DNA of 64,000 bases from Mycobacterium sp. 1554424.7 (GTDB taxonomy: Bacteria > Actinomycetota > Actinomycetes > Mycobacteriales > Mycobacteriaceae), in contig NZ_LZSE01000005.1 of the NCBI RefSeq assembly GCF_001665295.1, positions 186,001 to 250,000 of the forward strand, given 5' to 3'. The notes beneath the pieces were generated by a model, which saw only the letters and a program-made list of their open reading frames with translations, was not told the DNA's origin and searched no databases. The translations under genes and the position numbers were made by a program. Position 1 is the stretch's first letter. Each line of letters opens with the position of its first letter. Below, one piece after another: positions 26,744-41,748 of the stretch.

Positions 26744-27526
26744 TCAGACCCTTTCGGAGCGGCGGACATCGAATGTCTCACCGCAGACCACCGCGTGCAC
26801 CGGACCGTCGAATTCGGCCTTGGCCTCGGTGATCACGTCCTCGCGCGACGTCCACGGTGGAATGTGCGTCAGCAGCAGCTCGTGCACGCCGGCCTGCTTG
26901 GCGACCCGGCCGGCCTCCGTCCCGGACATGTGCAGTGCGGGCGGGCGGTCCGCCGCGTGCGTCCAGGAGGCCTCGCAGAGGAAGACGTCGGCGCCGCGGG
27001 CCAGCTCGACCAGTTGGTCGCAGAGGCCGGTGTCGCCGCTGTAGACGAACGACGCACCGCTGGGGTCGGTGATGCGCAAGCCGTAGGACTCGGTGGGGTG
27101 CGCGACGACGCGCGGCGTCACCGTGACCGCGCCGAAGGTCACCGGCTCGCCGTCGACCCAGTGGCGGACGTCGAAAATGTCCGAGCAGTCGTCGATCTCG
27201 CCGCCGTAGGGCGACGACGCGGCGCCCAGCCGGGACCAGGTGTCGCCGGGGCCGTACAACAGCGCCTTGCCGAGCGGTTTGGACGGGTGGTAGCGGCGCC
27301 ACACGAACAGGCCCGGCACGTCCAGGCAGTGATCGGCATGCAAATGCGACAGCAGCACGTGCACCGAACCGGGGTCGGCGTAGCGCTGCAGCGCGCCCAA
27401 AACACCCCCGCCGAAGTCGAGTACTAACGGCGGGGTATCCGGTGCCCGAAGCAGATAACCCGATGCAGGCGAATCCGGACCGGTCACGCTGCCCGAGCAG
27501 CCGAGCACGGTTATTCGCACGGACAC
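26744..27526 (-). CDS. MBL-fold class II cyclic-nucleotide phosphodiesterase (Rv1339-like)
   Basis: 260 residues from a GTG; the reading frame upstream shows conserved-looking PIGHGTVV but no start. Metallo-beta-lactamase motifs: LLSHLHADHCLDVPG (HxHxDH), VVAHPTESYG, YSGDTGLCDQ and the C-terminal LLLTHIPPWTSREDV. Its M. tuberculosis counterpart was reported to degrade cAMP. The conserved stretches and context between murI and rphA support orthology. A cAMP synthase lies about 18 kb away in this window. Confidence 0.88.
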   Translation of the reverse strand: MSVRITVLGCSGSVTGPDSPASGYLLRAPDTPPLVLDFGGGVLGALQRYADPGSVHVLLSHLHADHCLDVPGLFVWRRYHPSKPLGKALLYGPGDTWSRLGAASSPYGGEIDDCSDIFDVRHWVDGEPVTFGAVTVTPRVVAHPTESYGLRITDPSGASFVYSGDTGLCDQLVELARGADVFLCEASWTHAADRPPALHMSGTEAGRVAKQAGVHELLLTHIPPWTSREDVITEAKAEFDGPVHAVVCGETFDVRRSERV

Positions 27527-27597
27527 TACTGTGCCATGCCCGATGGGGCGATGGAGAAAACATGGCCGCTTTGGTGTGACCAGAATCTCCCCGCGCG

Positions 27598-28409
27598 CTA
27601 GCGGGCGCGGGTTTGATGCACCGGCTGGACGCCGGTCACCGCGGGACCGAGAAACCGCGCGGCGAGTTTGGTGAAGGCCTCGGGGTCGCCGGTGGCCTCG
27701 AACACCCGGGTGGCGGGAGGTGCGTCGTGCGGGCGCAGCAGGTCCTCTTCGGTGAGCACCCGGAGCACCTCCTTGGCGGTCTCCTCGGCGCTGGAGACCA
27801 GCGTGACGTTCTCGCCCATCGCCAATTGGATCAGCCCGGACAGCAGTGGGTAGTGCGTGCACCCGAGCACCAGCGTGTCCACCTGCGCGCGCTGCAGCGG
27901 CTCCAGGTAGCCCTCGGCCAGCCCGAGCACCTGCCGCCCGCTGGTCACGCCGCGCTCGACGAAGTCGACGAACCGCGGGCAGGCCACCGCGGTGATCTCC
28001 GTGTCGCGGGCGGCGGCGAACGCGTCCTGATAGGCGTGCGAGTTGATGGTCGCCCGGGTGCCGATGACGCCGATGCGTCCGTTGCGGGTGGTGGCGACCG
28101 CGCGGCGCACGGCCGGCAGGATCACCTCGACGACGGGGACGTCGTAGCGCTCGCGGGCGTCACGCAGGCAGGCCGCCGACGCCGTGTTGCAGGCGATCAC
28201 CAGCGCCTTGACGCCGCGGTCGACCAGGTCGTCACCGATGGCCAGCGCGTGCGCGCGGACCTCGGGAATGGTGAGCGGGCCGTAGGGGCCGTTGCCGGTG
28301 TCGCCGACGTAGACGATGTCCTCGTCGGGCAGCTGGTCGATGATCGCCCGCGCGACGGTCAGTCCCCCGACGCCGGAGTCGAAGACCCCGACGGGCGCCA
28401 GTGGCGAGC

Positions 28410-28413
<4 letters not shown>
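27598..28413 (-). CDS. murI: Glutamate racemase
   Basis: 271 residues. It makes D-glutamate for peptidoglycan. The two catalytic Cys are in [11 protein letters not shown] (about residue 75) and [10 protein letters not shown] (about residue 185); [13 protein letters not shown] and [11 protein letters not shown] bind the substrate. The ATG overlaps the rhomboid stop (ATGA). The order rhomboid-murI-phosphodiesterase-rphA is as in other mycobacteria. Confidence 0.96.
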
Positions 28414-30197
<1,784 letters not shown>

Positions 30198-30201
<4 letters not shown>

Positions 30202-30806
30202 CGGCCCGGTCCGCCCATCAACGCCAGGACCAGATACTCCTGCAGGACGGTCAGCCATTGGTAGACGTCGAAGTGCACGGCCAGCGGATGGTCGGCCGGC
30301 AGGCGCTCCGGGCCCTCGGGCCCGATCTCGAGCATGACCCCCAGGGTCAGCCGGATGTCGTTGACCGCGGCGATCCAGGCGTTCGCCTCGTCCTCGGTCA
30401 GTTCGAAACGGCCGCCGTTGTCCGGAACGGTGTCCAAAAGCCGTTGCGCCGCAGCGCGTTTGGCCGCGATGATCTCGGGCTCGTGCAGGCTGCGCAGCGC
30501 GGCGTTGAGGCCGTCGGGGGCGTCGCCGGTGGCCTGCTCGTCCGCGTCTTCCCGCCCCGCCGAATCGTCCGGGTTGTGGAAATCGGGCAGCAGCCGGCGC
30601 AGCGTCGGATCGCGGGGCGGTTCGGCGTGCCCGGTCTTGATGCCGGTAATCTCCTCGAGTTCGTCTGTGGGCGAGGACGATTCGCGTTCGTCGAGCAGGC
30701 CGATCATCGCACTGACGAGGTTATTGAGCAGGGCGGCCTCGTGGGACGCCAAGGCGGACCGAAAACGGGGACCGCCGGCGGTCTCGACGCGCTTCCATTT
30801 GCGCAC
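30198..30806 (-). CDS. DUF2017 protein (Rv1332-like), ClpS-linked
   Basis: 202 residues from a GTG (GTGCGCAAATGG). The DUF2017 pattern is visible as FRSALASHEAALLNNLVSAMIGLLDER at the N-terminus and NAWIAAVNDIRLTLGVMLEI with WLTVLQEYLVLALM at the end, with an acidic low-complexity linker between. It is annotated as a transcriptional regulator in some genomes without evidence. Its position 28 bp after clpS is conserved across actinobacteria, suggesting a link to ClpS-dependent proteolysis. Confidence 0.83.
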
Positions 30807-30834
30807 AAGGAGTCCCCGGACTACCTCAAAAATC

Positions 30835-31140
30835 TCACCGGTCCTGCTGCAACGTCGCCCACAAACCGGCGGCGTGCAGCTTGGACACGTCGACTTCCAT
30901 GGATTCCCGGCTGCCCGCCGAGACCACTGCCTTGCCTTCGTTGTGCACCTGCAGCATCAATTTGGTGGCATGCGGCTCGCTGTAGCCGAACAACTTCTGG
31001 AAGACATACGTCACATAGGTCATCAGGTTGACCGGGTCGTCCCACACGATGGTTACCCACGGGCTGGCCGTGACGTCTACCGGAGCGGACTCGCGTTGCC
31101 CGGTAGTGCCCGGTTTCGTGGGCGCTGACGCAACAACCAT
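30835..31140 (-). CDS. clpS: ATP-dependent Clp protease adapter ClpS
   Basis: 101 residues from the second ATG ([10 protein letters not shown]). It delivers N-degron substrates to ClpC/ClpP. The core reads [20 protein letters not shown], then [17 protein letters not shown], including the DDPVNLM loop that binds the substrate N-terminal residue. The start of the divergent pncB gene is only 55 bp away, so the two share a promoter region. Confidence 0.94.
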   Translation of the reverse strand: MVVASAPTKPGTTGQRESAPVDVTASPWVTIVWDDPVNLMTYVTYVFQKLFGYSEPHATKLMLQVHNEGKAVVSAGSRESMEVDVSKLHAAGLWATLQQDR

Positions 31141-31195
31141 GGCCCCTACGATACCGAGACACACGCGCGCCGCCGCCAGAAGTTACCGTTGCGGC

Positions 31196-32494
31196 ATGGA
31201 CGAGCCGGTGCCGGCTGGGCTGCTGACCGACAAGTACGAGTTGACCATGCTGGCGGCGGCCCTGCGCGACGGCACCGCCAACCGGCGGACCACGTTCGAG
31301 CTGTTCGCCCGCCGGCTCCCCGACGGCCGCCGCTACGGCGTGGTCGCCGGCACCGGCAGGCTGCTGGAAGCGTTGCCGCAGTTCAGGTTCGACGACGACG
31401 CGTGCGAATTGCTGGCGCGATTCCTCGACCCGGACACCCTGGCCTACCTGCGGGATTTCCGGTTCCGCGGCGACATCGACGGCTACGCCGAAGGCGAGCT
31501 GTACTTCCCCGGATCGCCGGTGCTTTCGGTGCACGGCAGCTTCGCTGAATGCGTGGTTCTCGAGACGCTGGCGCTGTCGATCTTCAACCACGACACGGCG
31601 ATCGCTTCGGCGGCGGCACGCATGGTCAGCGCGGCAGGCGGGCGCCCGCTGGTGGAGATGGGATCGCGCCGAACCCACGAGCAGGCGGCCGTCGCCGCGG
31701 CCCGCGCCGCCTACATCGCCGGCTTCGCCGCGTCCTCCAACCTCGAGGCCCAGCGCCGGTACGGCATTCCCGCCGAGGGCACGTCGGCGCACGCGTTCAC
31801 CATGCTGCACACGCAGCGCGACGGCCCGGACGAGGTCGCGGCGTTCCGCGCGCAGGTCGACGCGCTGGGCGCCGGCACCACGCTGCTGGTGGACACCTAC
31901 GACGTGACGGCCGGCGTGGCCAACGCCGTGGCCGCCGCCGGCACCGGGCTCGGCGCCGTGCGCATCGACTCGGGCGAGCTCGGCGTGCTGGCCCGCCAGG
32001 TGCGCGAGCAGCTCGACGGGCTGGGGGCCACGCGGACCCGCATCGTGGTGTCCGGCGATCTCGACGAGTTCAGCATCGCCGCCCTGCGCGCCGAGCCGGT
32101 CGACAGCTACGGCGTCGGCACCTCGCTGGTGACCGGCTCCGGCGCGCCCACCGCGAGCATGGTCTACAAGCTGGTCGAGGTGGACGGCATGCCCGTGCAA
32201 AAGCGAAGCAGCCACAAGGAATCCCGGGGCGGCCGCAAGGAGGCGCTGCGGCTGGCCCGCCCGACGGGGACTATCACCGAGGAGGTGGTGTACCCGGCGG
32301 GCCGCCCGCCGGCGACCACGGAGCCGTGCCGGGCGGTGACGACGCCCCTGGTTCGCGGTGGAGAGGCGGTGTTCGACGCGGACCTGTCGGCGGCGCGGGA
32401 GCTGGTGGCCTCGGGATTGCGCAGCCTGCCGTGGGAGGGGCTGAACCTGTCGCACGGCGAGCCCGCGATCCCGACGACGCAGATCCGGACCTGA
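31196..32494 (+). CDS. pncB1: Nicotinate phosphoribosyltransferase
   Basis: 432 residues; the open frame continues upstream into the clpS promoter, but the ATG at 31196 (MDEPVPAGLLTDKYEL) gives the family N-terminus. It condenses nicotinate with PRPP in NAD salvage. Seen: LLTDKYELTML, FNHDTAIASAA, the phosphate-site EMGSRRTHEQAA, VDTYDVTAGVANA, and VRIDSGELG with DSYGVGTSLVTG. The following dinG gene starts 10 bp later, so they probably form an operon. Confidence 0.93.
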   Translation: MDEPVPAGLLTDKYELTMLAAALRDGTANRRTTFELFARRLPDGRRYGVVAGTGRLLEALPQFRFDDDACELLARFLDPDTLAYLRDFRFRGDIDGYAEGELYFPGSPVLSVHGSFAECVVLETLALSIFNHDTAIASAAARMVSAAGGRPLVEMGSRRTHEQAAVAAARAAYIAGFAASSNLEAQRRYGIPAEGTSAHAFTMLHTQRDGPDEVAAFRAQVDALGAGTTLLVDTYDVTAGVANAVAAAGTGLGAVRIDSGELGVLARQVREQLDGLGATRTRIVVSGDLDEFSIAALRAEPVDSYGVGTSLVTGSGAPTASMVYKLVEVDGMPVQKRSSHKESRGGRKEALRLARPTGTITEEVVYPAGRPPATTEPCRAVTTPLVRGGEAVFDADLSAARELVASGLRSLPWEGLNLSHGEPAIPTTQIRT

Positions 32495-32504
32495 GAGCGA
32501 GGGA

Positions 32505-34514
32505 ATGACCACGTCCGACGTGTCCGTGTCCGCGTTGCTCGCCGTCGCCGTGGCCGCGCTCGGCGGCAGCGAGCGCCGCGGCCAGGTGGAGATGGCCGCC
32601 GCCGTCGAGCGGGCCTTCGAAACCGGCGAGCACCTCGTCGTGCAGGCCGGCACCGGGACCGGCAAGTCGCTGGCCTACCTGGTGCCCGCGATCGTGCGCG
32701 CGGTGACCGACGACGCACCCGTCGTCGTGTCGACGGCCACGATCGCGCTGCAGCGTCAGCTCGTGGATCGCGACCTGCCCCGGCTGGCCGATTCGCTCGC
32801 CGACGCGCTGCCGCGCCGGCCCCGCTTCGCGTTGCTGAAGGGCCGGCGAAACTACTTGTGCCTGAACAAGATCCACAACGGCGCCGCGGCCGGCGACTCG
32901 GACGACGAGCGGCCGCAGGAAGAGCTTTTCGATCCGGTGGCGGTCAGCGCGCTCGGACGCGACGTGCAACGGCTCACCGCCTGGGCGTCGACGACCGAAT
33001 CGGGCGACCGCGACGACCTGAAGCCCGGCGTTCCGGACCGATCGTGGTCGCAGGTCAGCGTCTCGGCCCGGGAATGCCTGGGGGTGGCGCGCTGCCCGTT
33101 CGGCGCCGAGTGCTTCTCCGAGCGGGCGCGCGCGGAGGCCGGCCGGGCCGATGTGGTCGTCACCAATCACGCGCTGCTGGCCATCGACGCCGTCGCGGAA
33201 TCGGCGGTGCTGCCCGAGCACGCGCTGCTGGTGGTCGACGAGGCGCACGAGCTGGTCGACCGGGTGACGTCGGTGGCCACCGCGGAGCTGACGTCGGCCG
33301 GCCTGGGCGTCGCCGCGCGGCGCATCGCCCGGCTGGTGGATCCCGAACTGGTCCAGCGGCTGGAGGCGACGACCGCCAACTTCGCCGCGGCCATCCACGA
33401 CGGCACGCCGGGCCGCATCGACCGCCTCGACGACGAGATGGCGACCTACCTGGCGGCGCTGCGCGACGTGGCCACCGCGGCGCGGTCGGCCATCGACAGC
33501 ACCAGCGACAGCAAGGCGGCGTCGGCGCGCGCCGAAGCCGTTGCGGCGCTGAGCGAGATCTCCGACACCGCGTCGCGGATCCTGACGTCGTTCACCCCGC
33601 CGATCCCGGATCGCACCGACGTGGTCTGGCTCGATCACGAGGACAACCGGGGTTCGGTGCGGCCGGTGTTGCGGGTGGCGCCGCTGTCGGTCGCCGGCTT
33701 GCTGCGCAGCGAGGTGTTTTCACGCTCGACGACGGTGTTGACGTCGGCGACGCTGGCGATCGGCGGCTCGTTCGACGCGATGGCGGCGGCCTGGGGGCTG
33801 GCCGCAACGGACTCCGAGGAGCCGGCGGCCTGGCGCGGGCTCGACGTGGGCTCGCCGTTCGAGCACGCCAAGGCGGGGATCCTGTACGTGGCCGCCCATC
33901 TGCCGCCGCCCGGGCGCGACGGCACCGGCTCGGCGGAGCAGCTGACCGAGATCGCCGAGCTCGTCACCGCCGCCGGCGGGCGCACCCTGGGGTTGTTCTC
34001 GTCGATGCGCGCCGCCCGGGCCGCCGCGGAGGCCATGCGCGGGCGGCTGTCGACGCCGGTGTTGTGCCAGGGTGACGACAGCACCTCGGCGCTGGTCGAG
34101 CAGTTCGCCGCCGACGAGGAGACCTCGCTGTTCGGCACCCTGTCGCTATGGCAGGGCGTCGACGTGCCGGGGCCGTCGCTGTCGCTGGTGCTGATCGACC
34201 GCATCCCGTTCCCGCGGCCCGACGACCCGCTGCTGGGCGCGCGGCAGCGCGCGGTGGCCGCGCGCGGTGGCAACGGCTTCATGGCCGTCGCCGCCAACCA
34301 CGCCGCGCTGCTGCTGGCGCAGGGGTCGGGACGGCTGCTGCGGCGGGTGAGCGACCGCGGGGTCGTCGCGGTCCTGGACTCCCGGATGGTGACCGCCGGC
34401 TACGGCGGCTACCTGCGTGCGTCGCTGCCGCCGTTTTGGCAGACCACCAACGCGGCACAGGTCCGCGCGGCCCTGGAGCGGCTGCGCACCACCGCGGAGG
34501 TCAAGCCAGCGTGA
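32505..34514 (+). CDS. dinG: DinG/XPD-family 5'-3' DNA helicase
   Basis: 669 residues. An ATP-dependent helicase that unwinds DNA with 5' overhangs and R-loops. Walker A is QAGTGTGKSLAYLVP, the DEAH box is LLVVDEAHELVDR, and motif VI is GSGRLLRRVSDRG. Four Cys consistent with the Fe-S cluster lie in KGRRNYLCLNK and ARECLGVARCPFGAECF. The Cys spacing supports a functional cluster. It overlaps glgP by 14 bp tail to tail. Confidence 0.92.
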   Translation: MTTSDVSVSALLAVAVAALGGSERRGQVEMAAAVERAFETGEHLVVQAGTGTGKSLAYLVPAIVRAVTDDAPVVVSTATIALQRQLVDRDLPRLADSLADALPRRPRFALLKGRRNYLCLNKIHNGAAAGDSDDERPQEELFDPVAVSALGRDVQRLTAWASTTESGDRDDLKPGVPDRSWSQVSVSARECLGVARCPFGAECFSERARAEAGRADVVVTNHALLAIDAVAESAVLPEHALLVVDEAHELVDRVTSVATAELTSAGLGVAARRIARLVDPELVQRLEATTANFAAAIHDGTPGRIDRLDDEMATYLAALRDVATAARSAIDSTSDSKAASARAEAVAALSEISDTASRILTSFTPPIPDRTDVVWLDHEDNRGSVRPVLRVAPLSVAGLLRSEVFSRSTTVLTSATLAIGGSFDAMAAAWGLAATDSEEPAAWRGLDVGSPFEHAKAGILYVAAHLPPPGRDGTGSAEQLTEIAELVTAAGGRTLGLFSSMRAARAAAEAMRGRLSTPVLCQGDDSTSALVEQFAADEETSLFGTLSLWQGVDVPGPSLSLVLIDRIPFPRPDDPLLGARQRAVAARGGNGFMAVAANHAALLLAQGSGRLLRRVSDRGVVAVLDSRMVTAGYGGYLRASLPPFWQTTNAAQVRAALERLRTTAEVKPA

Positions 34515-37137
34515 CCAGGCCCAGCTCGTTGCTGTCGGCGAGCATCGGGTGCTGGGGCAGCACACGCACGGTGTATCCGACCGCGCCGGCCAGCGGCAGC
34601 GGCGTCGTCGTCGAGAACACCTGGTTGCCGCCCTCGGCGGTGCCCGTGTAGGACATCTCGACGGTGATCGGGTCCAGCAGGGCATCGCTGGCGTCCACCT
34701 TGCCCACCACCGCCTGAACGGTGACCTCGTCGGGCGCCAGCCCGGCCAGCTGCACGGTCGCGGTCAGGGTCAGCTTGGAGCCGAGCACCGGGGTGTCCGG
34801 CAGGCCGGTGCTGTCGACGTCGGTGATGGTGATCTTGGGCCACGCCTCCTCGACGCGCCGGCGATAGGCGGCCAGCTCGCGCGCCGCGCCGAACTCGCCG
34901 CCGTCCTCGTCGGGTGCGACGGTCCTGCGCAGCGATTCCGCCGCGGGCGTGTAGTACTGCTCGACGTAGTCGCGCACCATGCGGGAGGCCAGCACCTTCG
35001 GCCCCAGCGTCTGCAGGGTGTGGCGCACCATCTCGATCCACCGCGGCGGCACCCCGTGTTCGTCGCGCTCGTAGAACTTCGGCGCGACCGCTTGTTCCAG
35101 CAGGTTGTACAGCGCGCTGGACTCGAGGTCGTCGCGGCGCGTCTCGTCGGCCACGCCGTCGGCGGACGGTATCTCCCAACCGTTTCCGCCGTCGTACCAT
35201 TCGTCCCACCAGCCGTCGCGGATGGACAGGTTCAGCCCGCCGTTGAGCGCGCTCTTCATCCCCGACGTGCCGCAGGCCTCCAGGGGCCGCAGCGGGTTGT
35301 TCAGCCAGACGTCGCAACCCCAATACAGCAGCCTGGCCATCGACATGTCGTAATCGGGCAGGAACGCGATCCGGTGCCGCACCTCGGGACGGTCGGCGAA
35401 GCGCACCACCTGCTGGATCAGCGCCTTGCCGCCGTCGTCGGCGGGGTGCGATTTCCCGGCAACGATGAGCTGGATCGGCTTTTCCTCGTCGAGCAGCAGC
35501 TGCTCCAGGCGGTCCGGATCGCGCAGCATCAGCGTCAGCCGCTTGTAGGTCGGCACTCGTCGGGCGAACCCGATCGTCAGCACGTTGGGGTCGAAAGCCG
35601 TTGCGATCCAACTCAATTCGGCGTCCGACGCGCCGCGTTCCAGCCACGAGCGACGCAGCCGCCGCCGGACGTCGTCAACCAGCAGCGCTCGCAGCTGCGA
35701 CCGGATCCACCACAAGTGCCCGGGATCGACCTGCTGAAGTCGCAGCCAGACCCCCGGATCGCTGAACGCCGCCTCGTCCGGCCCGACCAACTCGCGACCC
35801 AGCGCCAACCACTGCGGCGCCGCCCACGTGCGGGCGTGAACTCCGTTGGTGATCGACCCGATCGGCACCTCGCGTGCGTCGAATCCCGGCCACAGCTCAT
35901 TGAACATGTCGCGGCTGACCCGCCCGTGCAGCAAGGAGACACCGTTGGCGCGTTGCGCCAGGCGCAGGCCCATGTGGGCCATGTTGAACTTGGTCGGATC
36001 GTCCTCCGCCCCGAGCGCGATGATCCGCGACGTCGGCACGCCGGGCAGCAATGTGGGCGCGCCCTTGGCGCCGCGCTGCCCGTCGGTCTCGTCGCGATCG
36101 GCGAGGCCGTCGTCGAAGTACAGCCGCACCATCTCGACCGGAAACCGGTCGATCCCGGCGGGCACCGGCGTGTGGGTGGTGAACACGGTGCTGGACCGCA
36201 CGACGGTCAACGCGGTGTCGAAGTCCAGCGCCGAATCGGTGATCAGTTCGCGGATGCGTTCGGCCCCGAGGAAGCCGGCGTGACCCTCATTCATGTGCCA
36301 GACCTCGGGCGCGGGCAGCCCTTCGATGGCGGTGAACGCGCGGATCGCCCGCACCCCGCCGATGCCGGCCAGGATCTCCTGGCGCATCCGATGTTCCTGA
36401 TCGCCGCCGTAGAGGCGGTCGGTGACGCCGCGCAGCTCGTGCTCGTTCTCCGGGACGTCGGAATCCAGCAGCAGCAGCGGGACGCGCCCCACCTGCGCGA
36501 CCCAGACTCGCGCGTGCAGCTGCGCCGAGTCGGGGAGCATCAGCTCCACCAGCACGGGATCGCCCGTCGAATCGGTGAGCAGCCGCAAGGGCAGCCCCTG
36601 CGGGTCCAGCGACGGATACGTCTCGTTCTGCCAGCCGTCCGCGGTCAGCGACTGCCGGAAGTACCCGGAGCGGTAATAGAGGCCCACCGCGATCAACGGG
36701 ACGCCCAGATCGGACGCCGACTTGAGGTGATCGCCGGCGAGGATCCCCAAGCCGCCGGAGTAGTTGGGCAGCACCTCGGCCACGCCGAACTCCATCGAGA
36801 AGTACGCGACCGCGGCCGGCATCGGGACGCCCTCGCGCTGACGCTGCTGATACCAGAGCGGACGGCTCAGGTAATCGTTCAACTCGGCGGACAGCTCATC
36901 GAGCCGGCCCAGGAACGCTTCGTCGATCGCCAATTCGTCGAGCCGCGCCGGGCTCACCGCGCCGAGCAACGCCACCGGATCGCTGCCGGAGCGCGCCCAC
37001 AGCTGCGGGTCGATGGTTGCGAACAGGTCTTGGGTGGGCCTGTCCCACGACCACCGCAGGTTGGTCGAAAGCTGATCCAGCGCGGCGAGACGCTCGGGCA
37101 AATGAGCACGGACGGTAAAGCGGCGAAGGGCTTTCAC
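34501..37137 (-). CDS. glgP: Alpha-glucan phosphorylase
   Basis: 878 residues. It removes glucose-1-phosphate units from glycogen-like alpha-glucan. The C-terminal half holds the PLP-binding Lys segment [18 protein letters not shown], with [13 protein letters not shown] and [14 protein letters not shown] upstream. [19 protein letters not shown] is the N-terminal glucan-site segment. It belongs to the shorter family without the allosteric N-terminus of E. coli GlgP. Starts at GTG ([13 protein letters not shown]); it is divergent from glgE, sharing a 227-bp region, so synthesis and breakdown of glucan are controlled from one place. Confidence 0.94.
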   Translation of the reverse strand: MKALRRFTVRAHLPERLAALDQLSTNLRWSWDRPTQDLFATIDPQLWARSGSDPVALLGAVSPARLDELAIDEAFLGRLDELSAELNDYLSRPLWYQQRQREGVPMPAAVAYFSMEFGVAEVLPNYSGGLGILAGDHLKSASDLGVPLIAVGLYYRSGYFRQSLTADGWQNETYPSLDPQGLPLRLLTDSTGDPVLVELMLPDSAQLHARVWVAQVGRVPLLLLDSDVPENEHELRGVTDRLYGGDQEHRMRQEILAGIGGVRAIRAFTAIEGLPAPEVWHMNEGHAGFLGAERIRELITDSALDFDTALTVVRSSTVFTTHTPVPAGIDRFPVEMVRLYFDDGLADRDETDGQRGAKGAPTLLPGVPTSRIIALGAEDDPTKFNMAHMGLRLAQRANGVSLLHGRVSRDMFNELWPGFDAREVPIGSITNGVHARTWAAPQWLALGRELVGPDEAAFSDPGVWLRLQQVDPGHLWWIRSQLRALLVDDVRRRLRRSWLERGASDAELSWIATAFDPNVLTIGFARRVPTYKRLTLMLRDPDRLEQLLLDEEKPIQLIVAGKSHPADDGGKALIQQVVRFADRPEVRHRIAFLPDYDMSMARLLYWGCDVWLNNPLRPLEACGTSGMKSALNGGLNLSIRDGWWDEWYDGGNGWEIPSADGVADETRRDDLESSALYNLLEQAVAPKFYERDEHGVPPRWIEMVRHTLQTLGPKVLASRMVRDYVEQYYTPAAESLRRTVAPDEDGGEFGAARELAAYRRRVEEAWPKITITDVDSTGLPDTPVLGSKLTLTATVQLAGLAPDEVTVQAVVGKVDASDALLDPITVEMSYTGTAEGGNQVFSTTTPLPLAGAVGYTVRVLPQHPMLADSNELGLVTLA

Positions 37138-37364
37138 ACGTCATTACCTTACTGAGGATTGCGCCGCTCGCAGGTCCAGCGAGTTACCGTTTGGCTTCGA
37201 CGGTGTGTGATCGCCCACTAGGGTGGGTATCGGTTAGTTATTGGGGCGCAACGATGCACCCCGCCCGAGGAAGTCCCCACGACAGGAAGATTCCGGAGAC
37301 GCGAGGCATTCCGCGCACGGAGCACCGAGCGGTTTGGCCGCACACAAATCGGAATGGAGTGGTT

Positions 37365-39458
37365 GTGCCCGGTCGTGTCGAGATCGACAACGTCCAACCC
37401 GTCATCTCCTGCGGTACGTACCCCGCCAAGGCGGTGGTCGGTGAGATGGTCCCGGTCAGCGCCGCGGTGTGGCGCGAAGGCCACGAGGCGGTCGCGGCGA
37501 CCCTGGTCGTGCGCTACCTCGGGCCGCGCTACCCGCAGGTGACCGAAACCCGGCGGATCAAGGCGGTTCAGGCTCCTGAACGGCCCGTAGCCGCGGTGGA
37601 CGGCAAGGCCGCCGAGCAGCGGATCAAGCCGCAGCTGCTTCCGATGACGGAGGGCCAGGAACCGTACGTCTTCCACGGGGTGTTCACCCCGGACCGGGTC
37701 GGGCTGTGGACCTTCCGCGTCGACGGCTGGGGTGACCCGATTCACTCGTGGCGGCACGGGGTGGTCGCCAAGCTGGACGCCGGCCAGAGTGCGACGGAGC
37801 TGTCCAACGACCTGCTGGTGGGGGCCACGCTGTTCGAGCGTGCCGCCATGGGTGTGCCGCGGGCGCGGCGCGATCCGCTGCTGGCGGCGGCCGAGGCGCT
37901 GCGGACGCCCGGGGACGCGGTCACCCGCACCGCACTGGCGTTGGCTCCCGAGATCGAGGAACTCCTGGCGGAGTATCCGTTGCGGGACCTGGTCACCCGC
38001 GGCGAGCAGTACGGGGTGTGGGTGGACCGGCCGCTGGCCCGCTTCGGCGCCTGGTACGAGATGTTTCCGCGCTCGACGGGTGGCTGGGACGCGAACGGCA
38101 AGCCCGTGCACGGCACCTTCGCCACGGCGGCCGCCGACCTCCCCCGGATCGCGGACATGGGGTTCGACGTCGTCTACCTCCCGCCGATTCACCCGATCGG
38201 GAAGGTACATCGCAAGGGCCGCAACAACTCCCCCACCGCCGCGCCCGGTGACGTGGGGTCTCCGTGGGCGATCGGCAGCGACGAGGGCGGCCACGACGCG
38301 ATCCACCCGGACCTGGGCACGATCGAGGACTTCGACGACTTCGTCTCGGCCGCAAACGATCTGGGCATGGAGGTGGCGCTGGACCTGGCGCTGCAATGCG
38401 CACCCGATCATCCGTGGGCCCGCGAACACCGGCAGTGGTTCACCGAATTGCCCGATGGGACCATCGCCTACGCGGAGAACCCGCCAAAGAAGTACCAGGA
38501 CATCTATCCGATCAACTTCGACAACGACCCGGCGGGTCTCTACGACGAGGTGCTGCGGGTCGTCCGGCACTGGGTCGACCACGGCATCAAGGTCTTTCGC
38601 GTCGACAATCCACACACCAAGCCGCCCGACTTCTGGGCCTGGCTGATCGGTCAGGTCAAGGACGCCGACCCCGACGTGCTGTTCCTGTCCGAGGCCTTCA
38701 CGCCGCCGGCCCGCCAGTACGGCCTGGCCAAGCTCGGCTTCACGCAGTCCTACAGCTACTTCACCTGGCGGACGGCCAAGTGGGAGCTCACGGAATTCGG
38801 CAGCGACATTGCCGCCCTGGCCGACTTTCGCCGGCCGAACCTGTTCGTCAACACCCCCGACATCCTGCACGCGGTGCTGCAACACCACGGCCCCGGCATG
38901 TTCGCCATCCGCGCGGTGCTGGCCGCGACCATGGGCCCCGCCTGGGGGGTGTACTCGGGTTACGAACTGTTCGAACACCGCGCGGTGCGGGAGGGCAGCG
39001 AGGAATACCTGGACTCCGAGAAGTACGAATTGCGTCCGCGCGACTATGCGCGCGCGCGGGCCGAAGGCCGATCGCTCGAGCCGTTCATCAAGCGGCTCAA
39101 TATGATTCGCCGCCTGCACCCCGCGCTGCAGCAGCTGCGCACCATCCATTTCCACGGCGTGGACAACGACGCGCTGCTGGCCTACAGCAAGTTCGATCCG
39201 CACACCGGCGACTGCGTCCTGGTGGTGGTCACGCTCAACGCGTTCGGGCCCGAGGAAGCGACCCTGTGGTTGGACATGGCGGCATTGGGTATGGAACCTT
39301 ATGAGCGCTTTTGGGTGCGCGACGAGCTCAGCGGTCAGGAATTTCAGTGGGGGCAATCCAATTACATTCGCCTCGACCCCGGGCAGGCGGTCGCACACAT
39401 CATCAACATGCCGCTCATACCGTACGAATCGCGGATCACGCTTTTGCGTAGGAGGTGA
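37365..39458 (+). CDS. glgE: Maltose-1-phosphate maltosyltransferase GlgE
   Basis: 697 residues from GTG ([17 protein letters not shown]) with GGAG at good spacing; the open frame continues upstream. A GH13 enzyme that transfers maltosyl units from maltose-1-phosphate onto alpha-glucan. Seen: [31 protein letters not shown], the nucleophile Asp in [15 protein letters not shown] and the acid/base Glu in [10 protein letters not shown]. The N-terminal domain (1 to about 200) is the usual beta-sandwich. It is followed by glgB after 6 bp; together they form the last steps of the GlgE pathway. Confidence 0.95.
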   Translation: MPGRVEIDNVQPVISCGTYPAKAVVGEMVPVSAAVWREGHEAVAATLVVRYLGPRYPQVTETRRIKAVQAPERPVAAVDGKAAEQRIKPQLLPMTEGQEPYVFHGVFTPDRVGLWTFRVDGWGDPIHSWRHGVVAKLDAGQSATELSNDLLVGATLFERAAMGVPRARRDPLLAAAEALRTPGDAVTRTALALAPEIEELLAEYPLRDLVTRGEQYGVWVDRPLARFGAWYEMFPRSTGGWDANGKPVHGTFATAAADLPRIADMGFDVVYLPPIHPIGKVHRKGRNNSPTAAPGDVGSPWAIGSDEGGHDAIHPDLGTIEDFDDFVSAANDLGMEVALDLALQCAPDHPWAREHRQWFTELPDGTIAYAENPPKKYQDIYPINFDNDPAGLYDEVLRVVRHWVDHGIKVFRVDNPHTKPPDFWAWLIGQVKDADPDVLFLSEAFTPPARQYGLAKLGFTQSYSYFTWRTAKWELTEFGSDIAALADFRRPNLFVNTPDILHAVLQHHGPGMFAIRAVLAATMGPAWGVYSGYELFEHRAVREGSEEYLDSEKYELRPRDYARARAEGRSLEPFIKRLNMIRRLHPALQQLRTIHFHGVDNDALLAYSKFDPHTGDCVLVVVTLNAFGPEEATLWLDMAALGMEPYERFWVRDELSGQEFQWGQSNYIRLDPGQAVAHIINMPLIPYESRITLLRRR

Positions 39459-39464
39459 CGGGCC

Positions 39465-41660
<2,196 letters not shown>

Positions 41661-41675
41661 GGCGCGTCCCGCTCG

Positions 41676-41733
41676 CGAGCAGACGCAAAAGCCCCCGAAG
41701 CCTCGCGTTTTTGGGGGCTTTTGCGTCTGCTCG
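41676..41733. terminator. Bidirectional terminator between glgB and the thioredoxin-like gene
   Basis: 21-bp perfect inverted repeat (41676-41696 with 41713-41733) whose arms contain AAAAGCCCCC and GGGGGCTTTT. It has T-rich sequence on both strands and sits between convergent genes. In M. tuberculosis a PE_PGRS gene is recalled in this gap; none is present here. Confidence 0.8.
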
Positions 41734-41748
41734 GCAGGGAAACGAAAT